IMG/VR virus record: IMGVR_UViG_3300033997_000029
Location: 1 to 49,081 of that record
DNA from: a virus
Direction: 5' to 3' (one strand)
DNA: 49,081 bases
Positions 16,613 through 25,071 of this stretch are shown here, in pieces; positions within the stretch are counted from its first letter, which is position 1; each line of letters starts with the position of its first letter. A program made the position numbers and the translations under genes. The notes beneath the pieces were generated by a model. The model was given only the letters and a program-made list of their open reading frames with translations. It did no database searches and was not told where the DNA came from.

Positions 16613-19600
16613 TTGGAAAATAGAAACCTATCTATCGTTGGCGCTGGCGGCAAGGGTTCGACTGCTGGCCGCACCCCCGTAGAGTCTCCCGATAGCCTAC
16701 GGTCTATTTCCTATGCTAAGACCATCCTCCTTCTCGGCGAGGGGGAGATGCGCGGCCTTGTAAATGGCTATAGGTCCGTATACCTGCAAGGCACTCCGCT
16801 ACAGAATTCAGACGGCACATTCAACTTCCAGAATGTCGCTGTTGAGACGCGCTCAGGCACTCAGGATCAGTCTTATATCCCTGGCTTCCCAAGCGTTGAA
16901 AATGAGGTAATTGTCGGGGTAGAACTCCGCGCTGATACCCCTATTGTCAGAACTGTATCTGGATCGGACCTTTCTGCTGTTCGTGTCCGCGTGGCGGTTG
17001 ATTCTTTGCAGAAAGTCGATACCAGCAATGGCGATACGGTTGGCTATAGTGTCTCCTACGCTATCGACGTTGCTACAGACGGCGGCGCATACACTACCGT
17101 ATTGAATAGCGCCTTCACTGGCAAGACGACGACTCAGTATGAGCGTAGCCATCGTATTGACCTGCCTGCTGGTAGTCAGTGGCAAATCCGTATTCGTCGC
17201 CTAACTCCTAATGCGAACTCTTCTACGGTTGCTGATACCACTCGCGTTCAGTCGATCACTGAGATTATCGATGCTAAGTTGCGCTATCCGAATAGTGCGC
17301 TCTTGGCTGTGTCAGTAGACGCCCAGCAGTTCCAGAGCCTGCCTACGATTGCCTGTAACGTCTATGGCCGAATTATCAAGGTTCCGGCAAACTACGATCC
17401 TGAGCTAAGGACGTATGCCACTACTGGCCCTGGCACTACTAACGGTGTCTGGAATGGCACGTTTAAGTCAGCGTGGACAAACAACCCGGCATGGGTGTTC
17501 TATGACATTGTTACCAATGACCGATTTGGACTAGGTAACAACATCCCTGCGGCATGGGTGGATGCGTGGAACCTGTATCAGATCGCACGGTATTGCGATG
17601 AGATGGTGTCGGATGGATTTGGCGGTCAGGAGCCACGGTTTACCTGCAATGTCTACATGCAGACCCGCGCAGATGCCTACAAGGTGCTGCAAGACTTGGC
17701 TGCGGTGTTCCGTGGCGTCAGCTACTACGCTGTAGGTCAGATGATTGCGTCTGCCGATATGCCTAAACAGGTATCGGTTGGCTATACGAATGCAGATGTT
17801 GTTGATGGCCGGTTTGAATACGAAAGCTCAGCGCGTAAGGTTCGCCATACGGTTGCGCTTGTTTCGTGGTCAGATCAGACAGACATGGGGCGCCAGAAGG
17901 TTGAACGCGTTGAATTTCGCCCCGGTCTGATTCGTTATGGCATCCAAGAGACTGAGGTTACTGCTATCGGCTGTACGTCTCGCGGGCAGGCTCAGCGCAT
18001 TGGCAACCACATTCTAGTTTCTGAGAATCTTGAGCGCGAAACGATTGCGTTTAAGGTTGGCCTAGAGGGCGTTCTTGTATCGCCTGGTGATGTGTTCAAC
18101 GTCTCCAATCGGAACCGTGCCGGTCGCCGCATGGGTGGCCGCATCAGCGCCTTCACTGCTGATAGCGTAACTGTAGATCAAATCCCTGATGACATTGTTG
18201 CAGGCGATACGATTAAGGTCATGCTTTCGACTGGAAAGATCGAAGCTAGGACTATTCAGTCTGTGTCAGGCCGCGTTGTCACTGTTACGGTGGATTGGTC
18301 AGCAACTCCCGCGAAGCAAGGTGTTTTCATTTTTGAAAAGACTGAGCTTGTGGCAGAGACATTCCGCTGCATGGGTGTTGCAGATAATGAGGACGGAACC
18401 TATACGATTTCCGGCCTTTCGTATCGCGCTGACAAGTTCGCCTACATCGATGATGGCACGCGTCTAGAGCAGCCGCCTATCAGTGTTATCCCGCCTAGCG
18501 TCCAGGCCCCACCTGCGAATGTTACGCTAAGCTCTTTCTACGTGATCGATCAGGCTATCGCTCGCACTGACGTTACTATTCAGTGGGAGGCTGCGCCTAA
18601 CGCCATCGAGTATGAGGTTGAGTGGCGTCGAGATGATATGGATTGGGTGCGCATGGGTAGGGTTAGCTCTACTAGCGTAGACATTCGCGGCGCCTATGCC
18701 GGTCAATACCTAGCTAGGGTCCGTGCAGTCAATGCGCTTGGGGCCAGGTCAATCCCAGCAACCAGTATGCTAACTCAGATTGTCGGAAAGACTGAGCCGC
18801 CGCCTGCCCTAACCTCCCTTACTACAACAAGCATTGTTTTTGCTATTGGCTTGCGCTGGGGCTTCCCGCAAGGTGCAACGGACACCGAGCGCACTGAGAT
18901 TTGGTATTCGCAGGGTCCAGATAGGGCTGGCGCGATCAAGCTTGGTGACTTTGCGTATCCGCAGGATCGTCATCAGATCAACGGGCTTGCTGCTGGCGCT
19001 AAATTCTACTTTTGGGGTAGATTGGTTGACCGGAGTGGCAATATTGGCCCATGGTATCCCGAAGGCATTGGTGTTGTTGGTGAGTCTAGCGTCGATCAAA
19101 CTGAATATGATCGATACTTCTCAGGAAGAATTACTGAGAGTGCGCTAGGCCAAGATTTGCTGTCTAAGATCGACAGTATCGACAACATCGTACCTTTGAT
19201 TTGGGATGCTAATGCAACCTATGAGGAAGGCCAGACGGTAATTTACGATGGACGAATCTATAGCTGGACGAATACAACGCCTGGCAACAATCAGCCTCCT
19301 AGCGCTGACTGGCAGGACGTTGGCGAGGCTATTGCGCAGGCTGGGGCTGTCGTTGGGCGAGTGGACCAGCTTGAGCTAGATGTTAGCCAGATCGACGGAG
19401 AATTGACTGCTCAAGGGCAGAAGGTCGATGGTCTTTTTGCATCAATCGATACTCAGTTCACCGGGGATACCGACGATTACACCGCTGACAATGATGTTTT
19501 CGCAGGTACTACGACTGTTCAGACCGTAGTAGCAACTCAGGATTACGCGCTAAGCAAGCGTGTTGAGACAGTGCAAGCAGAAGTCGGAGAGGTTTCCGCC

Positions 19601-20077
19601 ACGGTTCAAGAGACTTCGCAGGCTCTTGTTGACCTTGATGGACAAATTAGCGCATCCTGGACTTTGAAGCTACAGATTGCTGCTAATGGGCAGTATTACG
19701 CAGCGGGAATGGGAGTTGGCATACAGAATCAGCCTGACGGGAGTTTCCAGTCTCAGATTCTGATGCAGGCTGACCGATTTGCAGTGATCAACGTGGCTAA
19801 CGGAAATATCACTAGCCCATTTGTCATCCAAGGCGGACAGACATTCATTAGGCAGGCAATGATTGGTGATTCTTGGATCACTAATGCAATGATTGGCAAT
19901 ATCATACAATCAAATGCAACAGGCCAAGGCGGTCAGCCAAGATGGATTCTTGATAAGAATGGAACGCTTACCATGAATGGACCAAATAATGGTGGGTACC
20001 TTACTATCAATGATAGGGTCATTAGAGTCTATGACCCCGCTGGAACACTCAGAGTTCAATTGGGTATTTGGAGTTAA
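16613..20077 (+). CDS. Tail tip / host specificity protein J
   Basis: About 1154 residues if translation begins at TTG 16613, which has GGCGGA upstream and gives MENRNLSIVGAGGKGSTAGRTP, close to lambda J. An upstream TTG at 16535 would extend it by 26. N-terminal region matches J (SLRSISYAKTILLLGEGEMRGLVNG). Fibronectin III-like repeats occupy roughly 630-730. A chitin-binding-like module lies near 861-904 (WDANATYEEGQTVIYDGRIYSWT). The C-terminus carries coiled coil and a DUF1983-like tip. It recognises the host receptor and nucleates the tail. Confidence 0.85.
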   Translation: MENRNLSIVGAGGKGSTAGRTPVESPDSLRSISYAKTILLLGEGEMRGLVNGYRSVYLQGTPLQNSDGTFNFQNVAVETRSGTQDQSYIPGFPSVENEVIVGVELRADTPIVRTVSGSDLSAVRVRVAVDSLQKVDTSNGDTVGYSVSYAIDVATDGGAYTTVLNSAFTGKTTTQYERSHRIDLPAGSQWQIRIRRLTPNANSSTVADTTRVQSITEIIDAKLRYPNSALLAVSVDAQQFQSLPTIACNVYGRIIKVPANYDPELRTYATTGPGTTNGVWNGTFKSAWTNNPAWVFYDIVTNDRFGLGNNIPAAWVDAWNLYQIARYCDEMVSDGFGGQEPRFTCNVYMQTRADAYKVLQDLAAVFRGVSYYAVGQMIASADMPKQVSVGYTNADVVDGRFEYESSARKVRHTVALVSWSDQTDMGRQKVERVEFRPGLIRYGIQETEVTAIGCTSRGQAQRIGNHILVSENLERETIAFKVGLEGVLVSPGDVFNVSNRNRAGRRMGGRISAFTADSVTVDQIPDDIVAGDTIKVMLSTGKIEARTIQSVSGRVVTVTVDWSATPAKQGVFIFEKTELVAETFRCMGVADNEDGTYTISGLSYRADKFAYIDDGTRLEQPPISVIPPSVQAPPANVTLSSFYVIDQAIARTDVTIQWEAAPNAIEYEVEWRRDDMDWVRMGRVSSTSVDIRGAYAGQYLARVRAVNALGARSIPATSMLTQIVGKTEPPPALTSLTTTSIVFAIGLRWGFPQGATDTERTEIWYSQGPDRAGAIKLGDFAYPQDRHQINGLAAGAKFYFWGRLVDRSGNIGPWYPEGIGVVGESSVDQTEYDRYFSGRITESALGQDLLSKIDSIDNIVPLIWDANATYEEGQTVIYDGRIYSWTNTTPGNNQPPSADWQDVGEAIAQAGAVVGRVDQLELDVSQIDGELTAQGQKVDGLFASIDTQFTGDTDDYTADNDVFAGTTTVQTVVATQDYALSKRVETVQAEVGEVSATVQETSQALVDLDGQISASWTLKLQIAANGQYYAAGMGVGIQNQPDGSFQSQILMQADRFAVINVANGNITSPFVIQGGQTFIRQAMIGDSWITNAMIGNIIQSNATGQGGQPRWILDKNGTLTMNGPNNGGYLTINDRVIRVYDPAGTLRVQLGIWS

Positions 20078-20079
20078 CA

Positions 20080-20373
20080 ATGCCATCTGGTCTAAAGTGT
20101 TTTGATTCAAATGGCAACGTGACACTAGATACAACGACTTGGTCAGGGATAATTCTCGGATCATTCACTCTCCCCACAGGTCATGGGCCTGGGTCTTACT
20201 CAAATGATGCTCTATTAGAAGGAAGGCCATGGGTTGCTGTATATTCTGTTGATGGCAACATAGGCGCTACTGCTAATGGAAACCCAACGAATACATCAGC
20301 TAGCGTTTCAGGAAACACTGTAAGTTGGACCGCTGGAAATCCAGCCTGTTATATTTTGTTTGGAATTTACTAA
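20080..20373 (+). CDS. Small tail-tip accessory protein, copy 1
   Basis: About 97 residues starting MPSGLKCFDSNGNVTLDTTTW. This opening is shared by small proteins found after J in many siphophages and by the next gene (MPAGLKIWNNDGYLQITDEF). Beta-rich, Ser/Thr/Asn-rich, AT-richer than J. Probably a fibre or tip-binding subunit; function inferred from position. Confidence 0.6.
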   Translation: MPSGLKCFDSNGNVTLDTTTWSGIILGSFTLPTGHGPGSYSNDALLEGRPWVAVYSVDGNIGATANGNPTNTSASVSGNTVSWTAGNPACYILFGIY

Positions 20374-21062
20374 TGCCAGCAGGACTAAAAATATGGAACA
20401 ATGACGGTTATCTGCAGATAACCGATGAATTTCCTTCAATGATGTTTATAACAAAGGGATCTGTTAACTTGGAGGGTGGTGAATGGAATGGTGGAGCTAC
20501 AAATGTTTTTACTGGCTCTCATGGACAAATAACTGTTCCAAATACTTCAGGTTACCCGCCAATTATTGCAATTAGGTGCGATACAGACATTGTACTTTTT
20601 AGAACAAGGCTCATAGGCAGCAATTGGGTTTACGATATAGTTGGAGAGAGATCATACAGCCAAACAAATACGGTCTACTGGTATGCATTTGGACCCAATA
20701 GCAATCCTCCTTCTGGCGAGAATTATGGATTAGAGGTTAGAAATTCTTCTTCTGTCTTGATGTTTCACTCAGGTCTAAAGCCAATAATCAGCAAAGGCAT
20801 TGTAAGTTCTCCTGGAAACTACTCAATAGATAGCAGCTTAGTTGCAGTTTGTATGCTTCAAAACATGTGGCAATGGACTTCGCAGCAGCCAGCCGGAACA
20901 TGGATTCAAAATCTAAGTTCTTACTCGATTAAAGCTCAGGGTAATTCTGCAACAATTAAGATGCTTAATTTTGGAGAAATGCGCGCAGGTACAAACTTTG
21001 GATTTGGTGGAGGAACTAGCGGCCAATTGGTTGCCATGCTTGTTGACGTGAGTTCTCTTTAA
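20373..21062 (+). CDS. Small tail-tip accessory protein, copy 2 (longer paralog)
   Basis: About 229 residues from ATG 20373, overlapping the preceding TAA by one base. The first 20 residues align with the previous gene (MPxGLKxWxxxGxxxxTDxF), so the pair probably arose by duplication. The rest is beta-rich with Trp and Asn. Its 3' end overlaps the opposite-strand gene at 21016-21480 by 47 bases. Last gene of the rightward structural block; no strong terminator follows. Confidence 0.6.
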   Translation: MPAGLKIWNNDGYLQITDEFPSMMFITKGSVNLEGGEWNGGATNVFTGSHGQITVPNTSGYPPIIAIRCDTDIVLFRTRLIGSNWVYDIVGERSYSQTNTVYWYAFGPNSNPPSGENYGLEVRNSSSVLMFHSGLKPIISKGIVSSPGNYSIDSSLVAVCMLQNMWQWTSQQPAGTWIQNLSSYSIKAQGNSATIKMLNFGEMRAGTNFGFGGGTSGQLVAMLVDVSSL

Positions 21063-21480
21063 CAATGCGCTCCGTTCCTTTCCCGGCCTGATGTACTACA
21101 TAAACAGGGTTAAGAATTAGGTATCCAAAGAAATTATAGTCATGCTCAGAAAATCCTGATGTTGAATATCCTGGACCGCGAGGATGAGTATGCACAGTTT
21201 GTCCAGTATATCGCCGCCCAGATACCTTTATGTAATCACATGAGTAATCAGAAACAGTAGTATAAAAATCCAATGAATAATTATTTTCTTTCTCTTCTAT
21301 TTCTCCACAAATTTCTGTATTGAATTGCAACTTTGTCCTCGTAGCTGCTTTCTTTGCGACTCGAACGACAAAAGAATCCATTGTCTCCCCCTGCCTAGAT
21401 TCCTCAGTATAAAGGTACTTCGGCGCAGCAAATGAAGGGAAAGATAGCAGAACAAGAATTGCGGCAATGATCTTCTTCAT
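21016..21480 (-). CDS. Secreted JAMM/DUF4329-like putative metalloprotease (moron)
   Basis: 154 residues from ATG 21480, with AGAGG upstream. Residues 1-18 are a clear signal peptide (MKKIIAAILVLLSFPSFA, cleavage near AA-P). The mature part has HTHP at 97-100 and SEHD at 111-114, fitting the JAMM pattern HxHP...SxxD, with Glu60 as a possible upstream acidic residue. It has four cysteines. It is transcribed against the tail genes, has its own promoter-like site at 21508-21551, and sits outside both operons, the arrangement of a moron. Periplasmic action on host cell is inferred; substrate unknown. Confidence 0.65.
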   Translation of the reverse strand: MKKIIAAILVLLSFPSFAAPKYLYTEESRQGETMDSFVVRVAKKAATRTKLQFNTEICGEIEEKENNYSLDFYTTVSDYSCDYIKVSGRRYTGQTVHTHPRGPGYSTSGFSEHDYNFFGYLILNPVYVVHQAGKGTERIVKENSRQQAWQPIGR

Positions 21481-21507
21481 GATGTAGTCCTCTTGGTTGG
21501 TGAGTCC

Positions 21508-21551
21508 ATATTGCTGCATAGATCAAAATCAATCAATAGCAAAAATAGAAC
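21508..21551 (-). promoter_or_regulatory. Family promoter upstream of the secreted JAMM gene
   Basis: On the minus strand: GTTCTA (21546-21551), 9 bases, TTGATT (21531-21536), 17 bases, CAATAT (21508-21513), then 27 bases to the start codon at 21480. It keeps the exact spacings of the promoter family described in the findings. Confidence 0.6.
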
Positions 21552-21562
21552 AGTATGCATAC

Positions 21563-21586
21563 AAAAAGGGAGCCAATAGGCTCCCT
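21563..21586 (-). terminator. Intrinsic terminator of the leftward early operon
   Basis: Read on the minus strand: AGGGAGCC, loop TATT, GGCTCCCT, then TTTTT. An 8-bp GC-rich stem followed directly by a T run. It lies 7 bases beyond the stop codon of the gene at 21593-22360 and ends the leftward operon before the independent JAMM gene. Confidence 0.85.
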
Positions 21587-21592
21587 ATTCAT

Positions 21593-22360
21593 TTAAATCC
21601 ATCCTTGCCGCCTATTCATAGGCGCTTGGTAGCCGCCAAACCCACGCTTAGCGGCACCCATGATTTCCTCATGGCTCAGCCGCTCAAACCTATGCTCAGT
21701 CGGGCTACGGTCGATTTTCCCGCCAGCCTTTAGCCAATCCTCTACCGTTTGCTTTGGCCGGTCATCAACTGCTGCCTCGCGCTTAACCTTGATGGTCATG
21801 GCGTCCGGCTTCCTGGCATTGGCAATCTCTTGCTGCTGGATAGCCTTGATCCTTGCGCGCTTTTCATGGCGCACTCTTGATGCCCGCCTTGATCTCATAC
21901 TGCGATTGTTCCTAGCGTTTGCTTCTCGCTTCTCATCAGCAGTCATGGCCTGCATCTGGATCGCGTCACGGACGAAATGGTAATTGCGTTCATCATCCTG
22001 CCTAACGCAGCCATAGCGCTTCATATAGCTGAGGATTCGGCTGCATTGCTTGGGCGGGAAGCCCGTACCCTTGCTTACTTCTGCGTTCTTGGCTGGTCCT
22101 TTGGCCTTCAGCCAGTCGCGGACCTGCTGAGCTTTCGATACTGCCATAGTCTTTTCTACACCTCTTAGCTTCTGTTTCAATGGCCTAGCCACTCTATATC
22201 GATATGGCTTGGCATCTCCAATACGTTCTAGCAGGCCAACCTTGACCATCGTTTGAATGCATCCACGGATGAGTGCAAGGTTCCCGCCTATCTCTGAGTG
22301 AACATGCGCAGCCGTCTTTGGAGATGATAGACAGCTGCGGATGCGCTCGTTTAGGTTCAC
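21593..22360 (-). CDS. Double winged-helix DNA-binding protein
   Basis: 255 residues. Two winged-helix-like segments: residues about 1-58 (RIRSCLSSPKTAAHVHSEIGGNLALIRGCIQTMVKVGLLERIG) and about 76-130 (QVRDWLKAKGPAKNAEVSKGTGFPPKQCSRILSYMKRYGCVRQ). A very basic Arg/Lys helix follows (ANARNNRSMRSRRASRVRHEKRARIKA). It is the last gene of the leftward operon, before its terminator. It is likely a phage regulator or nucleoid-type protein; target unknown. Confidence 0.6.
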   Translation of the reverse strand: MNLNERIRSCLSSPKTAAHVHSEIGGNLALIRGCIQTMVKVGLLERIGDAKPYRYRVARPLKQKLRGVEKTMAVSKAQQVRDWLKAKGPAKNAEVSKGTGFPPKQCSRILSYMKRYGCVRQDDERNYHFVRDAIQMQAMTADEKREANARNNRSMRSRRASRVRHEKRARIKAIQQQEIANARKPDAMTIKVKREAAVDDRPKQTVEDWLKAGGKIDRSPTEHRFERLSHEEIMGAAKRGFGGYQAPMNRRQGWI

Positions 22361-22893
22361 TTATTGCCCACCGCATGGCTGTCGATCAGGGCCAGAAGTT
22401 CCTCACCCATGCGGCGCTGCCCCGAGTTGATCCCGTGTCCGGCGCTGTTGGCAACCCATCTTGCCAAACTACGGAATCGGCTTAGGTCCACGCTATGCGC
22501 GCGCGGCGAGGCGAGGTCAGCGCGAACGTAGGCGACCTCCGATTCCACGATGCTATCTGAGCACCATGTGATCTCTTCTCCGGCCGGGTGCGGGAAAGGT
22601 TCATCGCTGTAATCGCCGTCACCGATCTGAAGGAAAATCTTCTCAGGGGCGGTGCTGACCATCCTCGAAACAACCTGCGAAGTCGCATCCTGACCACCCG
22701 GGGAGGGCTGGGCGGAGAGGGCGGCTTGCCAACCAGCGGCGTAGGCGACCTCCATGTTCCAGTACGTGAAGCTTGACGGCTGACCATATGCCGAACGAAT
22801 CCATGCACCGGCATAGCCTTCCGGGGGAAGCGCCTGTTGCAGCCTCACCCTCCCACCGGGCTGCACGTCCGCCAGGGTCTTGTCGTTTCTCAT
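22357..22893 (-). CDS. Ead/Ea22-like accessory protein (cassette copy B, gene 3)
   Basis: 178 residues starting MRNDKTLADVQPGGRVRL, the same opening as the truncated gene at 49012 (MNTDKTLAVVQPGGRVRL), with WQAALSAQPSPGGQ in the middle and a C-terminus shared with the gene at the left edge. Third gene of a three-gene cassette duplicated elsewhere in this genome in the opposite orientation. Overlaps both neighbours by 4 bases. Function unknown. Confidence 0.7.
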   Translation of the reverse strand: MRNDKTLADVQPGGRVRLQQALPPEGYAGAWIRSAYGQPSSFTYWNMEVAYAAGWQAALSAQPSPGGQDATSQVVSRMVSTAPEKIFLQIGDGDYSDEPFPHPAGEEITWCSDSIVESEVAYVRADLASPRAHSVDLSRFRSLARWVANSAGHGINSGQRRMGEELLALIDSHAVGNK

Positions 22894-23171
22894 GCTGATT
22901 CTCCTTTGACGCGGGCGAGGGCGGACTTTGCGTTGCTAAGCGTTTCGGTCTGCGCAACCCGAAGCAGCGCTTCACAACCGGATGTGTGCTTAATTAGCTC
23001 GTCAACCGTATCGATCAGCTCGGTGACTGCGGCGCGGGCCTCTAGCATTGCATCTGCTTGGATGTGATCGCCGGTCAACTCGCTTGCGTAAGCCATCCCC
23101 TTCAATGTGGCGTGCGCTTGCTCCATCTCCGCCAGCACATCAATACCCAGGGTCTTGTTGTCGGTGGTCAT
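22890..23171 (-). CDS. Small helical accessory protein (cassette copy B, gene 2)
   Basis: 93 residues, helical, starting MTTDNKTLGIDVLAEM and ending SALARVKGESA. It is a paralog of the genes at 48773-49015 (MTTDNKTLAVDVLAVM, ending SLARVRGESA), 28334-28600 and 28602-28853, all sharing an Ala-rich ARAAVxELID helix and a final LARVRGE motif. Function unknown. Confidence 0.65.
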   Translation of the reverse strand: MTTDNKTLGIDVLAEMEQAHATLKGMAYASELTGDHIQADAMLEARAAVTELIDTVDELIKHTSGCEALLRVAQTETLSNAKSALARVKGESA

Positions 23172-23494
23172 GCGGATGCTCCCATTGCGGCGTCGATCTT
23201 TCTGAGCAGCTCCATGCGATCAGCCTGTCTTGATGGGGAGCCATAGTCGATTGCGTACTGCACGCATTCGGATGCGTCTGGCAAGATATCCCGCAGCCCA
23301 TGTACCTCAGCGCGCAGCGCATCAGCCTCGCGCTCCTTCTCGCAGGACAGCGCCACGGCATCGAGCGCGGCCTTGGCGGCGTTCTGTAGCTCAGCGCGCA
23401 GGCGGGCTACCTCTGCCTCGTGGTCAGAGTGGAGGACGTAGTCGCCATCATCCCACCATTCCATAAAATCAGTTGACCAACTATATCGCTTCAT
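23168..23494 (-). CDS. Coiled-coil accessory protein (cassette copy B, gene 1)
   Basis: 108 residues. Residues 18-60 (DYVLHSDHEAEVARLRAELQ onward) are nearly identical to residues 28-70 of the protein at 48354-48776; the DNA is also nearly identical over roughly 140 bases. Ends in AMGASA like its paralog. The ribosome binding site (GGAGGGTGTTGGGATG) is also shared. Predicted coiled coil; function unknown. Confidence 0.7.
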   Translation of the reverse strand: MKRYSWSTDFMEWWDDGDYVLHSDHEAEVARLRAELQNAAKAALDAVALSCEKEREADALRAEVHGLRDILPDASECVQYAIDYGSPSRQADRMELLRKIDAAMGASA

Positions 23495-23524
23495 CCCAAC
23501 ACCCTCCTAGTGATTGATGGCTAC

Positions 23525-23568
23525 ATCATACCCATTACTAGGAACGATGAAGCCATCATGTGTGGAAC
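23525..23568 (-). promoter_or_regulatory. Family promoter of accessory cassette copy B
   Basis: Minus strand: GTTCCA (23563-23568), 9 bases ending TGATG, GCTTCA (23548-23553, a poor -35), 17 bases, TATGAT (23525-23530, a good -10), 30 bases to the start codon. The paralogous cassette at 48354 has the equivalent site at the same distance. Confidence 0.55.
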
Positions 23569-23592
23569 AGATCGTTTACGGAAATGGAACGA

Positions 23593-23778
23593 TCACTTGG
23601 CTAGGACGATCTTGGCGATTCGGTATGGAGGACAGCTAGCCCTATCGTTCATCCATTCTTTAGCCGAACGGGAATCCTCTCGGCTTGATCGAACGCCTCC
23701 GCGAATATCTCCTTCATTGTCCAGCACCACCCACCCAACAACATCGCCAGTCTTAGGCTTCTTCTTAGGCTTGGTCAT
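23593..23778 (-). CDS. Small basic hypothetical protein
   Basis: 61 residues, strongly basic N-terminus (MTKPKKKPKTGDVVGWVVLD). Start overlaps the preceding stop by ATGA and has AGGAAG upstream. Function not known. Confidence 0.55.
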   Translation of the reverse strand: MTKPKKKPKTGDVVGWVVLDNEGDIRGGVRSSREDSRSAKEWMNDRASCPPYRIAKIVLAK

Positions 23779-24107
23779 TTCACTTCCTCATAGGTGAAAT
23801 TGCATTCTTCAATGTAGTAGTACGTCTTGTCATGGCGGTTGTACTCAAACTCAGCCGTGCCACGATAGAGCGTATCGCCTACGTAGAACTCCTTGCTGTA
23901 GGAGTCTGCGCCGCAGTTGTAAGCACCTTGGCAATCCTCAAAAGCCTGGCTGCGAAGATCATCCTCAATCGTATCAAGCGCAACTTGCAGATCATCAAAT
24001 CGGTTGTTTTCAGGCGCATCATTGAATGCCTGAAGTGCAGCCTCAGCGGTTGCAAGAGCGGCCTTGGCATTAGCTACAGAGAGTTCAAGTTCTTGCTTAG
24101 TGGTCAT
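23775..24107 (-). CDS. Hypothetical protein with N-terminal coiled coil
   Basis: 110 residues from ATG 24107, chosen because GAGAGG precedes it. The first 45 residues form an Ala/Glu-rich coiled coil (LELSVANAKAALATAEAALQ); the rest is acidic and aromatic with repeated Tyr (YNRHDKTYYYIEECNFTYEE). No family recognised. Confidence 0.6.
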   Translation of the reverse strand: MTTKQELELSVANAKAALATAEAALQAFNDAPENNRFDDLQVALDTIEDDLRSQAFEDCQGAYNCGADSYSKEFYVGDTLYRGTAEFEYNRHDKTYYYIEECNFTYEEVK

Positions 24108-24118
24108 TTCAATTCCTC

Positions 24119-24583
24119 TCAGGTTATTGGTTCGTTTTCTTTGTGCCACTGCGCATGGTGTGTAGTACATAGCCATCTAACATCAAGCGGCTTGTTGTAG
24201 TCGTCATGGTGACCATGCGTTCTAATTTCGCCGCATACCTCACATACGCCTCTAATTAAAATTCCATCTCTTATTGCATTTCCTACAGCCTGCCTAGCTT
24301 TGTATTTCTTATGGTGCTTTGCTCTATGCCGTTGAATGCAAGCCAACTTCTTTTCAGAAGAGTCATACTTCTTTTTAGCTTTTAAAACAGATTTCTTCCC
24401 ATTTTCTGTTTTTTGGTATGCAATCATTGCTGCAACTCGATGCGGAAGATTTGCTCTAGCCTTGTCGTAGGCTTTTGCGCAATCTTTACATTTTGCAGAA
24501 AGACCATCAGGGCTAGCTGCTCTAAGATGGAATTCGCTGTGTATCTTTGTCTTTTTGCAGGTGTTGCAATGTTTTGTGTCCAT
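24119..24583 (-). CDS. HNH-type zinc-binding endonuclease-like protein
   Basis: 154 residues. N-terminal CxxC zinc knuckles (HCNTCKKTK then CKDCAKAYDKAR), a highly basic linker, then CEVCGEIRTHGHHDDYNKPLDVRWLCTTHHAQWH near the end. The two CxxC pairs and the HxHHDDY and LCxxHHxxWH motifs fit a Zn-HNH nuclease. It is AT-richer than its neighbours and separates ssb from the rest of the operon, consistent with a freestanding homing gene. Activity inferred. Confidence 0.65.
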   Translation of the reverse strand: MDTKHCNTCKKTKIHSEFHLRAASPDGLSAKCKDCAKAYDKARANLPHRVAAMIAYQKTENGKKSVLKAKKKYDSSEKKLACIQRHRAKHHKKYKARQAVGNAIRDGILIRGVCEVCGEIRTHGHHDDYNKPLDVRWLCTTHHAQWHKENEPIT

Positions 24584-24620
24584 TGCAGCACCATATCACA
24601 TATCAGAATCGAATGGAATA

Positions 24621-25070
24621 TCAGAATGGAATATCATCTGATTCAAAATCATCCATCGGCGGAGTCTGTTGCTGTGGCTGCTGTCGCTGTGGCGTACTAC
24701 CGCGCGATCCGACAGAGCCTCCGCTTTGGCCTTCCTGCTTTCCGCCAAGCATCTTCAACTCACTAGCAACAATGTCGGTTGTGTATTTCTCTACACCATC
24801 CTGACCAGTGAATTTATCGTACTTCAGCGAACCCTCGATGTAGACGCTTGATCCTTTCCGCAGATATTCGCCTGCAATTTCCGCAATCTTCCCGAAGAAT
24901 ACAACTCGATGCCACTGAACATCCTCCTTGCGATTGCCTTCCTTGTCCTTGTAGACATTGGTTGTTGCTACGCTGATCCGAGTGATGCACTTGCCAGCTT
25001 GGGTGTATTTACAATCAGGGTCATTTCCCAAATTTCCGATCAACTGAACTTTGTTCAATCCGCTTGCCAT
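24621..25070 (-). CDS. ssb: Single-stranded DNA-binding protein
   Basis: 149 residues with the bacterial SSB OB fold (NKVQLIGNLGNDPDCKYTQAGK, WHRVVFFGKIAEIAGEYLRKGSSVYIEGSL), then a Gln/Gly-rich linker and the acidic tip DDFESDDIPF that recruits partner proteins. Start ATG 25070 has AAAGGAAGTGAG upstream. Located next to YqaJ exonuclease and RecT, forming a phage single-strand annealing module. Confidence 0.92.
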   Translation of the reverse strand: MASGLNKVQLIGNLGNDPDCKYTQAGKCITRISVATTNVYKDKEGNRKEDVQWHRVVFFGKIAEIAGEYLRKGSSVYIEGSLKYDKFTGQDGVEKYTTDIVASELKMLGGKQEGQSGGSVGSRGSTPQRQQPQQQTPPMDDFESDDIPF

Positions 25071-25071
25071 C

